Of a stretch of DNA of 64,000 nt, positions 33,185 through 40,690 are shown one piece after another. The stretch's first letter is position 1; each line of letters begins with the position of its first letter. The position numbers were made by a program, and so were the translations under genes. The DNA is from an uncultured Oscillibacter sp. (GTDB lineage: Bacteria > Bacillota > Clostridia > Oscillospirales > Oscillospiraceae), in assembly GCA_910576865.1 (NCBI GenBank), contig CAJTKE010000010.1:1-64000 (forward strand). Reading direction: 5' to 3'. The notes below the pieces were generated by a model that was not told where the DNA came from, searched no databases, and saw only the letters and a list, made by a program, of their open reading frames with translations.

Positions 33185-34243
33185 ATGACCACCATCTATC
33201 TCATCCGCCACGCCGAGGCGGAGGGCAATCTTTACCGCGTCGCCCAGGGCCAGCACGAGAGCAATCTCACAGACCGGGGCTGGCGGCAGGTGCGGGCCCT
33301 GGAGCGCCGCTTCGCCGACGTTCCCGTCGACGCCGTCTACGCCAGCGACCTCTACCGGACCCGGGCCACCGCCACCGCCATTTACCGCCCCAAGAACCTG
33401 CCCCTCCACCGCTGCCCGGGCCTCCGGGAGATCCGCGTGGGGGACTGGGAGGGCCGGACCTGGGGGGACATCGCCCGCGGGACGCCCCAGGCCATGGCGG
33501 ACTTCGGAAGCCGCATGGACCGCTGGTCCATCCCGGGGGCGGAGACCCCGGCCCAGGTGCTGGAACGGGTCCGGCGGACCGTGGAGGACATCGCCCGGGA
33601 GAACCCGGGGAGGACCCTGGCCCTCTTCTCCCACGGCTACGCCATCCGCCTGCTCCTGGCCAACCTCCAGGGCATCTCCCTCCGGGACACCGGGGCCAGG
33701 TCCCCCACCGGGGACAACACCGCCGTCTCCCTGCTGGAGTGGGACGGGGAGGGCCTCCGGGTGGTCTTCGCCAACGACAACAGCCACCTGAAAACCCCGG
33801 AGTATCTGGCGGGGGAGAAGCCCGCCCGGCCCAAGCGGGCCTTCGCCCTGGAGCCCGGGCTCTGGTTCCGCCCCCTGGGGCGGGGGGAGGCCCGGGAGCG
33901 CCTCGCCGCCTGGGCGGAGGCCTCCCCCTTCCCCGAGGCGCCGCTGACGCTGGAGGGCTTTCTGGAGGAGGAGTCCGTGGGCCTTCTCCAGCTGGACCCG
34001 GAGCGGGGGCGGATCGGCCTCCTCCACGTCCGCCCGGAGTACCGGAAGCGGGGCTTCGGCACGCAGTTCATCGGGCAGGCGGTGCTGCGCGCCCGGGGGG
34101 AGGGCGTGGAGGTCCTCTCGGTCCTTCTGCCGCCGGAGAGCCCGGAACGGGCCTTCTTCCTGGACTGCGGCTTCGCCCCCGGGGAGGAGGCGGAGGGCGG
34201 GACCCTCTGGCGAAAGTCCATCGGCTTCGACCCGGCCATCTGA
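33185..34243 (+). CDS. Histidine phosphatase-GNAT acetyltransferase fusion
   Basis: 352 aa. Residues 1-200 form a phosphoglycerate-mutase-like phosphatase: LIRHAEAEGN with the catalytic His, the LREIRVGDWEG loop, and LALFSHGYAIR with the second His. Residues 255-352 are an acetyltransferase: IGLLHVRPEYRKRGFGTQFI is the acetyl-CoA loop. Both halves look intact. CAGGAGGGAGAGCC before the ATG sets the start. The two activities may act on one small substrate, which cannot be named. Monocistronic. Confidence 0.85.
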   Translation: MTTIYLIRHAEAEGNLYRVAQGQHESNLTDRGWRQVRALERRFADVPVDAVYASDLYRTRATATAIYRPKNLPLHRCPGLREIRVGDWEGRTWGDIARGTPQAMADFGSRMDRWSIPGAETPAQVLERVRRTVEDIARENPGRTLALFSHGYAIRLLLANLQGISLRDTGARSPTGDNTAVSLLEWDGEGLRVVFANDNSHLKTPEYLAGEKPARPKRAFALEPGLWFRPLGRGEARERLAAWAEASPFPEAPLTLEGFLEEESVGLLQLDPERGRIGLLHVRPEYRKRGFGTQFIGQAVLRARGEGVEVLSVLLPPESPERAFFLDCGFAPGEEAEGGTLWRKSIGFDPAI

Positions 34244-34307
34244 GGCGGGGGGACGTAAAGACTTCGTAAATTCCTTGTCCGCCTGTCAGGGTTTGACAAA
34301 GTTAGCG

Positions 34308-34336
34308 TTGACAAAACGTGTATGATTCCATATAGT
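34308..34336 (+). promoter_or_regulatory. Promoter of the riboswitch-controlled exchanger
   Basis: TTGACA (34308-34313), 17 bp, TATAGT (34331-34336). The predicted start lies about 15-20 bp before the riboswitch. A second TTGACA at 34293 has no well-spaced partner. Confidence 0.7.
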
Positions 34337-34356
34337 GGTCTCACAGCTCATGGCTT

Positions 34357-34507
34357 CGTAAAAGGGAGTAGCTTACGTTTCAAACGTGGCGCGGCTCGTC
34401 ATCACGATGGTGTTTCCGCCATCCGGGCCCGCTGAAAAGCGAGACTTTTATCCCGTGGGACAACTGCCGGTTTTCGGCGTTGCCCGGGGGATGGAGGTCT
34501 CGCTGAA
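34357..34507 (+). promoter_or_regulatory. yybP-ykoY (manganese) riboswitch
   Basis: Characteristic blocks are present: AAAAGGGAGTAGC near the 5' end, then GCGAGACTTTTATC, the CGGTTTTCGGCGTTGCCCGG stem, and GGAGGTCTCGCTG closing the structure. The family senses Mn2+ and raises expression of cation exporters. It sits directly upstream of a cation exchanger, which fits. Confidence 0.85.
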
Positions 34508-34529
34508 TTTTTGGAAAGCGGTGGATTGT

Positions 34530-35486
34530 ATGGAAATCTGGATCACGGTGCTGTTGTTTCTCCTGGGGCTGCTCCTCATCATCAAGGGCGGCGACTGGTT
34601 CCTGGACGGGGCCGTCTGGATCGCGGAGGCCACGGGGGTGCCCCGGTTCATCATCGGGGCCACCATCGTCTCCCTGGCCACCACCCTGCCGGAGCTGACG
34701 GTCTCCGTCACCGGCACCCTCCAGGGGGAGGTGGACCTGGCGGTGGGCAACGCCGTGGGCTCCGTCACGGCCAACCTGGGGCTGATTCTGGGCATCTCCC
34801 TGGTGTGCATCCCCTCGGCGGTGAAGCGGGCCCAGTTTCAGCTGAAAGCCCTGCTGATGGTCCTGGGGGCGGCGCTGCTGCTGGTCCTCAGCCGGGGCGG
34901 CACGCTGCGGGCCCTGCCGGGCCTTCTGCTGTTCGCCGTCTTCGCCGTCTATATTTGGAGCAACCTCCGGGACGCCAAGGCGGGCATGGCGGAGGACCGG
35001 GAGGCCCACCCCAAGCGCCGCACCGTCTCCCGGCGGCAGATGGTGGAAAAGCTCTTCCTCTTCGTCCTGGGCATCACGGCCATCGTCATCGGCTCCCAGC
35101 TGCTCATCAACTACGGCAGCGAGCTGGCCCTGCTGATGGGGGTCCCCGCCAGCATCATCGGCGTCACCATGGTGGCCATCGGCACGTCCCTGCCCGAGCT
35201 GGTGACCACCCTGACGGCCATCGCCAAGAAAGAGGCCTCCATGTCCGTGGGCAACATCATCGGGGCCAACGTCATCGACCTGACCATGATCCTGCCGGTG
35301 TGCTCCGCCGTCAGCGGCGGGGCCCTGACCATCGGGGCCCAGACCACGGCGCTGGATATGCCGGCGTGCCTGCTGCTTTGCTGCGTGGCGGTGATCCCGC
35401 CCCTGGCGACGGAGCGGTTCTACCGCTGGCAGGGCGTTGTCATGCTGGGGCTGTACGCGGGGTATGTGGTTCTTTTGGTAACATGA
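34530..35486 (+). CDS. Calcium/sodium (cation) exchanger, CaCA family
   Basis: 318 aa with about ten membrane segments in two inverted halves. Each half has an alpha repeat: GATIVSLATTLPELTVSVTG with VGNAVGSVTANLG, and GVTMVAIGTSLPELVTTLTA with VGNIIGANVIDL. The paired acidic residues form the ion site. This is the YrbG-type exchanger. The manganese riboswitch upstream suggests that Mn2+ or Ca2+ is exported. ATG at 34530 starts the first membrane helix; the longer reading would translate the riboswitch. Confidence 0.88.
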   Translation: MEIWITVLLFLLGLLLIIKGGDWFLDGAVWIAEATGVPRFIIGATIVSLATTLPELTVSVTGTLQGEVDLAVGNAVGSVTANLGLILGISLVCIPSAVKRAQFQLKALLMVLGAALLLVLSRGGTLRALPGLLLFAVFAVYIWSNLRDAKAGMAEDREAHPKRRTVSRRQMVEKLFLFVLGITAIVIGSQLLINYGSELALLMGVPASIIGVTMVAIGTSLPELVTTLTAIAKKEASMSVGNIIGANVIDLTMILPVCSAVSGGALTIGAQTTALDMPACLLLCCVAVIPPLATERFYRWQGVVMLGLYAGYVVLLVT

Positions 35487-35529
35487 AAAAAAGCCCGGCG
35501 CGGTACTTCTCCGCGCCGGGCCTTTTTTA
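35487..35529. terminator. Bidirectional terminator
   Basis: Stem GCCCGGCGCGG / CCGCGCCGGGC with a 7-nt loop, A-run before and T-run after. It closes the exchanger gene and the antitoxin gene on the opposite strand. Confidence 0.9.
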
Positions 35530-35751
35530 TGATTCCGCGTATTTGGACAAATCGCTCCAGTCGATCTCGTCCTCCCGGATGAAACCGCCGGCCTCCGCCT
35601 CGGCGATTTCCCGGGCCTCCTGAGGAGTGGTCTTGGTGTAGTCCGGGTCCCAGGCCCGCACCAGCTTCTTGATGAACTCATAGGCAAAGCTCTGGTCCGC
35701 CTCCGGCAGCATATCCATCAGCCGAGCCGCCTCCAACGCGATATCGGACAT
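35527..35751 (-). CDS. Putative antitoxin, RelB-like
   Basis: 74 aa, acidic, helical, beginning MSDIALEAARLMDMLPEADQ. The N-terminal helix-turn-helix-like part and the C-terminal tail (DEIDWSDLSKYAES) suit an antitoxin that wraps its toxin. It follows the RelE-like gene by 12 bp, with GAGGTGAG as ribosome site. Identification rests mainly on the pairing. Confidence 0.65.
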   Translation of the reverse strand: MSDIALEAARLMDMLPEADQSFAYEFIKKLVRAWDPDYTKTTPQEAREIAEAEAGGFIREDEIDWSDLSKYAES

Positions 35752-35763
35752 ATTGCGCTCACC

Positions 35764-36024
35764 TCACTTGTAGATGTCCCCGCGGTTTCCAATCTCGATG
35801 ATGAAGAGAATCTCAAGCGTTCCCTCGTTTCCATACCGGTACAGTATGCGCCATTCTCCCACGCGCAGCCGCTTTCTGCCGTCGCTATAACCCTGCATGG
35901 CTTTGATATCTCCCCGGGGCGGCACCGCCGTCAGACCGGCGATGGCCTCCCGTATGCGGGCGACGGACCTGCTGTCCAGCCTGCTGAGAAATTTCAAAGC
36001 CTTTCTGGAGTATTTGACGACCAT
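35764..36024 (-). CDS. RelE/ParE-type toxin
   Basis: 86 aa. SRKALKFLSRLDSRSVARIR, then LRVGEWRILYRY and IEIGNRGDIYK, match the fold and basic residues of RelE/ParE toxins, which cut mRNA on the ribosome or poison gyrase. It precedes its antitoxin, the reverse of most RelBE pairs. Its ATG lies one base after the stop of the PII-like gene and uses GGAGGAGGAG inside that gene, so it is expressed with it. Confidence 0.8.
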   Translation of the reverse strand: MVVKYSRKALKFLSRLDSRSVARIREAIAGLTAVPPRGDIKAMQGYSDGRKRLRVGEWRILYRYGNEGTLEILFIIEIGNRGDIYK

Positions 36025-36025
36025 G

Positions 36026-36697
36026 TCAGTTCTCCTCCTCCAGCAGCCGCAGACCCGCCAGATCCGTCACCGGCAGGGAGAACACCACGGCCTGGGCCTT
36101 CGTCTGCATGCCCGCCTGGGTCATGACGGCCTTCATGATGGGCTTCCGGTCCGCCTCCCTGGCCAGGATGAAAACGATCTCCTTCTCCGCTGCCAGGGAC
36201 ACGCCCAGGAACTTCCGGGCCAGCTCCGTCCCCGTCCCCTTGGCGTGGACGGTGGTGCCTCCGGCGGCCCCGGCGGACCGGGCGGCGTCCATCACCTGGT
36301 CCGTGTGGCCCCGGTTGGCGATGACCACGATGAGCTCGTGGGTGATTTCCTTGTCCATGTCGTCCTCCTCCTCCGCCTGCCATGACAGCAGATAGTCCCG
36401 GGCCCGGGCCCCGCCCACGCTGGAGATGGGCACGGCCATCAGAACGCCCCGCCCCGGCACGTCCAGCCACAGCTCCCGGGCCGCTCTCCGCACCAGCCGG
36501 GCGGACCGGGGCGCCGCCAGCAGCAGCACCGCCTTCTCCGTGGCCTCCAGCCCCAGGTAGTCCAGCACCTCCGTGGCGGCGGTGCCCTGGCCCAGGGCGG
36601 ACAGGATCAGCGTGGCCCCCTGGGCCTGGAACCAGGAGGCGAACTCCCCGCCCCGGCTCCGGTCCGTGATGACGATCATGAGAACGGCTCTGTCCAT
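36026..36697 (-). CDS. Tandem PII-like signalling protein
   Basis: 223 aa. Two PII (GlnB-like) domains: the first spans about 5-95 (VLMIVITDRSRGGEFASWFQ), the second about 117-223 (ELIVVIANRGHTDQVMDAAR, TTVHAKGTG, EKEIVFILAREADRKPIMKA). The T-loop regions are divergent, with no uridylylation Tyr motif. It follows the DUF1538 membrane gene by 39 bp. Such pairs are common in Firmicutes, and the PII domain probably gates the transporter in response to a nucleotide. Confidence 0.8.
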   Translation of the reverse strand: MDRAVLMIVITDRSRGGEFASWFQAQGATLILSALGQGTAATEVLDYLGLEATEKAVLLLAAPRSARLVRRAARELWLDVPGRGVLMAVPISSVGGARARDYLLSWQAEEEDDMDKEITHELIVVIANRGHTDQVMDAARSAGAAGGTTVHAKGTGTELARKFLGVSLAAEKEIVFILAREADRKPIMKAVMTQAGMQTKAQAVVFSLPVTDLAGLRLLEEEN

Positions 36698-36736
36698 GGG
36701 CGGGCCTCCTCTCTCAAAGCGCTTTCGCGCGTGAAC

Positions 36737-38278
36737 TCAATAGGCAAGGTCGATGATCTCCTCGTCCTCCGCCTCCTGGGCCAGCCGGGCCTTCAGCTTC
36801 CACTGGTAGGCGAGGCCCAGCAGCTGGATGGTGAGGAGCGGCGTCATGGCCACCATGGCGACGACGCCGAAGGCGTCGGTGACGATGTTCCCCCCCAGGG
36901 CCTCACAGGCCCCCATGGCGAAGGGCAGCAGGAAGGTGGCCGTCATGGGTCCCGAGGCCACGCCGCCGGAGTCAAAGGCGATGGAGGTGAAAATCTTGGG
37001 CACGAAGAAGCTGAGCACCACCGCCAGCAGATACCCGGGCACCAGGAAGACGAAGATGGACACCCCCGTCAGCACCCGGACCATGGCAAGGCCGATGGAC
37101 ACCGCCACGCCGATGGAGAGGCTGGCGCTCATGGCTCCGCCGGGGATGGCCCCGGAGGTGATCTCCTCCACCTGCTTGTTCAAAACGTGGACCGCCGGCT
37201 CCGCCTGGACGATGAACCAGCCCATCAGCATGCCGACGGGGGCCAGCAGCCAGTTGAAGGGCAGGGCGGCGATCTGCCGGCCCAGGTAGGTGCCCGCCGG
37301 GAGAAAGCCCACGTTCACCCCCGTGAGGAACAGGGCCAGGCCGATATAAGTATACAACAGGCCGATGACGATTTTCCAGACCTTTTTCCGCTTCAGCCCC
37401 AGGGCCAGCACCTGGAAGACCCCGAAGAAGGCGGCGATGGGGAACAGGCTCTTGAAGACCTCCACGGCGTACTCCGGGAAGGCGGAGAGGAACAGCCCCC
37501 CCAGCTCCCGGCTGTCCGCCGCCTGGGGCATGGCCGAGGGACTGTAGGCCCCGGAGGCGGGGAAGATCATGGCCAGAATCAAAACCGCCAGAATGGGCCC
37601 CACGGAGCACAGGGCCACCAGGCCGAAGCTGTCCTGGGCGGCGTTCTCGTCGCTCCGGATGGAGGAGACGCCCAGGCCCAGCGCCATGATGAAGGGCACC
37701 GTCATGGGGCCCGTGGTGACGCCGCCGGAGTCGAAGGCCACGGCCAGAAAGTCCCTGGGCACGAAGAAAGCCGCCAGGACGAACACCACGGCGTAGGACC
37801 CCACCAGCAGCCACTGGAGGGAGATCTGAAACAGGATGCGGAGCAGGGCCACCACCAGGAAGACACCCACCCCCGCGGCCACGGCCCCGATGAGCACCAT
37901 GTTGGGGATGCCCGGGACCTGGGAGGCCAGGACCTGGAGGTCCGGCTCCGAGATGGTGACCACCACGCCGATCAGGAAGCTGACGGTGACGATGACCCGG
38001 ACCTTCCGGGAGTTCGCCATGTGGGTGCCCACCTGCTCGCCGATGGGGGTCATGGCGGCCTCCGCCCCCAGGGTGAAGAAGCCCATGCCCAGAATCAGCA
38101 GCACCGCCCCCGCCAGAAAGGCCAGCAGAATGTCCACCGGCAGGGGGGCCACGGTGAGGCAGAGAACCAGCACGATGGCCGTGATGGGCAGCACGGAGGC
38201 CAGGGCCTCCCGGACCTTCTCCCCCAGAATGGTCTTGGTCCGGCCCATCCGGTTTTTCCAGTGTCCCAGCCTGCCCAC
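36737..38278 (-). CDS. DUF1538 integral membrane protein (duplicated)
   Basis: 513 aa, about 12-14 membrane helices in two homologous halves. Each half carries the loop FDSGGVTTGPMTVPFIMALG or FDSGGVASGPMTATFLLPFA. DUF1538 proteins are putative transporters of unknown substrate, usually beside a PII-like gene as here. GTG start is chosen because AGGAGGCGGAGGAC precedes it; ATG at 38248 is an alternative with a weaker site. First gene of the DUF1538-PII-RelE-RelB operon. Confidence 0.82.
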   Translation of the reverse strand: MGRLGHWKNRMGRTKTILGEKVREALASVLPITAIVLVLCLTVAPLPVDILLAFLAGAVLLILGMGFFTLGAEAAMTPIGEQVGTHMANSRKVRVIVTVSFLIGVVVTISEPDLQVLASQVPGIPNMVLIGAVAAGVGVFLVVALLRILFQISLQWLLVGSYAVVFVLAAFFVPRDFLAVAFDSGGVTTGPMTVPFIMALGLGVSSIRSDENAAQDSFGLVALCSVGPILAVLILAMIFPASGAYSPSAMPQAADSRELGGLFLSAFPEYAVEVFKSLFPIAAFFGVFQVLALGLKRKKVWKIVIGLLYTYIGLALFLTGVNVGFLPAGTYLGRQIAALPFNWLLAPVGMLMGWFIVQAEPAVHVLNKQVEEITSGAIPGGAMSASLSIGVAVSIGLAMVRVLTGVSIFVFLVPGYLLAVVLSFFVPKIFTSIAFDSGGVASGPMTATFLLPFAMGACEALGGNIVTDAFGVVAMVAMTPLLTIQLLGLAYQWKLKARLAQEAEDEEIIDLAY

Positions 38279-38499
38279 GTCCTCCGCCTCCTCGCCTGGC
38301 AATCATCAGAATATGGTCTATCTTAGCACGAAACCGGCCCCTTCCGCAAGGGAATCCGGCGTTCTTTACAGGAAATTTACACCTTTGGCCCGGCCTGAAA
38401 AAACGGTTGCATTTCCGCCGGTTTTCCAGTAGAATGTATGTTTGACAGCACTGTCGGAACATTCCAGCGGCCCCGCCGCTGCACACAAGAGGTATCGCC

Positions 38500-39651
38500 A
38501 TGAATCAAAAAGAAGTCAGTGAGCTCCGCCGCCGCTTCCGGCCGGAGAAGTCCGCCGTCAGCCGGGTCTACGGCTGCTATGTCAACGGCTCCAGCCGGGA
38601 GATCATCTCCTACCTGGACGAGTCCCTGGGGAACATGCCCCTGGAGGAGGCGGAGAAGTACCTGAGCCTGCTGAAAAAATCCCTCTCCGGCCAGCTGGGG
38701 AAGAACCTCATCGACGTGGTGTTCTCCACGGCCCAGGTGATGGACAGCGACGAGCACCGCCTCCTCTCCGCCCTCCGGGAGTCGGAGCTGAAGGACGGGG
38801 AGATCCGGGAGAGCTTTTACCGGACCGTCATGGATTCCCTGGACATGGGGGAGGACAACTATCTGATCCTCCTGGCCCACGACGCCTACGACGTGCCCCA
38901 TCGGGGAAAGGACGGCGAGGCGGACCCCGACGGGTCCGACCAGGTGTTCTCGTACATCGTATGCAGTATCTGCCCGGTGAAAACCTGCAAAATGGAGCTG
39001 GGCTACTTCCCCGGGGAGAACGAGTTCCACAGCTGCGCCGCCGGACAGGTGGTCTCCGCCCCGGAGCTGGGCTTCCTCTTCCCCGCCTTTGACGACCGGG
39101 CGGCGAACATTTACAACGCCCTCTTCTACTCCCGGAAGCCGGATCAAATCCACCAGGAGTTTCTGGACGCCGTCTTCCGCACCGAGCCCCCCATGTCCGC
39201 CGCCGAGCAGCGGGAGGCGTTCCAGGGGGCCCTGACCGGGGCGCTGGAGGGGGCCTGCGGCCTGGAGGTGGTCCAGGCGGTCCACGGGCGGCTGCTGGAG
39301 AAGATCGAGGCGGCGAAAGAGGACAAGGAGGCCGAGCCCCTGGCCCTCTCCGCCGGGGAGATCGGCGGCATCCTCCGGGACTGCGGCGTGCCGGAGGAGA
39401 AAGCGGCGGCCTTCCAGGAGCGGTGCGCCCAGGCCTTCGGCGGCGCGGCGCTGAACCCGGAAAACCTGATCGACGCCAAGCGCTTTGACGTGAAGACGGA
39501 GCAGGCCACCATCTCCGTGGACCCGGCTTACAGCTGTCTGGTGGAGACCCGGATCATCGACGGGCGGAGGTACCTGCTGATTCCCGCCGGCGAGGGCGTG
39601 GAGGTCAACGGCCTGCCTGTGGAGGTGGGGGCCGAGGAGCCGGCAAAATAA
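38500..39651 (+). CDS. DUF4317 family protein
   Basis: 383 aa, soluble, starting MNQKEVSELRRRFRPEKSAV, the usual start of DUF4317, with SRVYGCYVN and CPVKTCKMELGYF conserved blocks. The family is almost confined to clostridia, and its role is unknown. The ATG follows a short AAGAGG site. Monocistronic, followed by an intergenic palindrome. Confidence 0.85.
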   Translation: MNQKEVSELRRRFRPEKSAVSRVYGCYVNGSSREIISYLDESLGNMPLEEAEKYLSLLKKSLSGQLGKNLIDVVFSTAQVMDSDEHRLLSALRESELKDGEIRESFYRTVMDSLDMGEDNYLILLAHDAYDVPHRGKDGEADPDGSDQVFSYIVCSICPVKTCKMELGYFPGENEFHSCAAGQVVSAPELGFLFPAFDDRAANIYNALFYSRKPDQIHQEFLDAVFRTEPPMSAAEQREAFQGALTGALEGACGLEVVQAVHGRLLEKIEAAKEDKEAEPLALSAGEIGGILRDCGVPEEKAAAFQERCAQAFGGAALNPENLIDAKRFDVKTEQATISVDPAYSCLVETRIIDGRRYLLIPAGEGVEVNGLPVEVGAEEPAK

Positions 39652-39676
39652 AAAAGGCCCCTTGGGAAAGGGACCT

Positions 39677-39762
39677 TGTAGGGAAGGGGCTCTGTTCCCT
39701 CCCGTTTCCCCGGAACAGCCAGGTTCCTGGGAGGCGGGGCGGGACAGAGCCCGCCCCCTACA
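39677..39762. repeat. Dispersed palindromic repeat, copy 1
   Basis: GTAGGG at one end and CCCTAC at the other enclose GGGGCTCTGTTCCC... and GGCGGGACAGAGCCCGCCC. Related copies lie at 44222-44305 and 48318-48460. See the findings. Confidence 0.6.
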
Positions 39763-39766
39763 TTTT

Positions 39767-40510
39767 TTATGCCTGTAGGTTGATCTCCCCGCCGCTGGGG
39801 GCGGGGGCCTCCTCCGGCAGGGCCATGGCGGCGCTGTCCGCCGCGTACTGCTTCGCCACGGACTCCATGGAGGGCTGGATGGAATCGGCCAGCCTCCGGG
39901 CCTGCTCCCGGAGCTCCATGTCCACGGCGGCGATATGGGCCTGCATGCGATTGTCCACTTCCGCCTCCCGGAGATAGCCGGACTCCCGAAGCCGCCGCAT
40001 GGCCTGCTTTCGCAAAAGCTCCTGCTTCTGGCGGCGGGCCTCCCGGGACCGTTTCTCCTGTATCAGTTTTTTCTGCCGCTCCTGGGCGATTTTCTCCCGC
40101 TCCAGCTCCCGGTTCTTCTTCCCCGCCCGCTGGACGGCCTTCTGCAGCTGGTTGATGGACGCCTGGATACGCTTGGCGTTGTCCGGGTCCGTTTGCTTGG
40201 CGGCCCTCAGCCGGGCGATCTGCCGCCGGGCGTATCCGGCGGCGGCGTTGACCTCGGCGGGGCGCCGGGCCCGGGCCAGCCGGGCGTAGGCCTCCATGGG
40301 CGCGTCGCCATAGCGGGGCTTGGGCTTGATGGAGTTGAATTTGTCCCGGGTGGCGTCGGCCTTTTCTTTGGCGTCCTTCATCATCTCGTAAATGGTGAGG
40401 GAGGGGTCCTCCTTCGTCTTCTCCCGTGCGGCGCTCTGGCTCTGCTGGCTCTGCCAGGAGGAGGCCGAAGAGGCCGCGGTGGCCGCGCCGTTCACCTGCA
40501 TGCTTCCCAT
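39767..40510 (-). CDS. Coiled-coil hypothetical protein
   Basis: 247 aa. A Ser/Gln-rich N-terminus is followed by a long, highly charged coiled coil (about 95-185: INQLQKAVQRAGKKNRELER, RSREARRQKQELLRKQAMRR). No membrane or catalytic motif is visible. ATG at 40510 has AGGAGGG 6 bp upstream. It diverges from the FHA-FtsW gene. Possibly a cytoskeletal or division-associated factor, by neighbourhood only. Confidence 0.65.
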   Translation of the reverse strand: MGSMQVNGAATAASSASSWQSQQSQSAAREKTKEDPSLTIYEMMKDAKEKADATRDKFNSIKPKPRYGDAPMEAYARLARARRPAEVNAAAGYARRQIARLRAAKQTDPDNAKRIQASINQLQKAVQRAGKKNRELEREKIAQERQKKLIQEKRSREARRQKQELLRKQAMRRLRESGYLREAEVDNRMQAHIAAVDMELREQARRLADSIQPSMESVAKQYAADSAAMALPEEAPAPSGGEINLQA

Positions 40511-40690
40511 GGCCATCCCTCCTGTCCCCGTATGGCGTACACCTATATTTATCATATCGGCACAACGCCGGAAAAGTGAAGACCCCGACGGAAATTTTTG
40601 GTCCTTCCGCCGCCCACCCTGATTTCCGGTGGATTTTTTCCCCGATCCGTGGTATGCTGAGTTATTCCCTCTTGGAAAGGAGGCCCGGCC

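Noticed and set aside
32481..34027. Long Gly/Pro/Arg-rich open frames on both strands around 32-38 kb
   Set aside because: Typical false frames of GC-rich coding DNA; they oppose or overlap the NifU-like/GGGtGRT, phosphatase-GNAT and DUF1538 genes.
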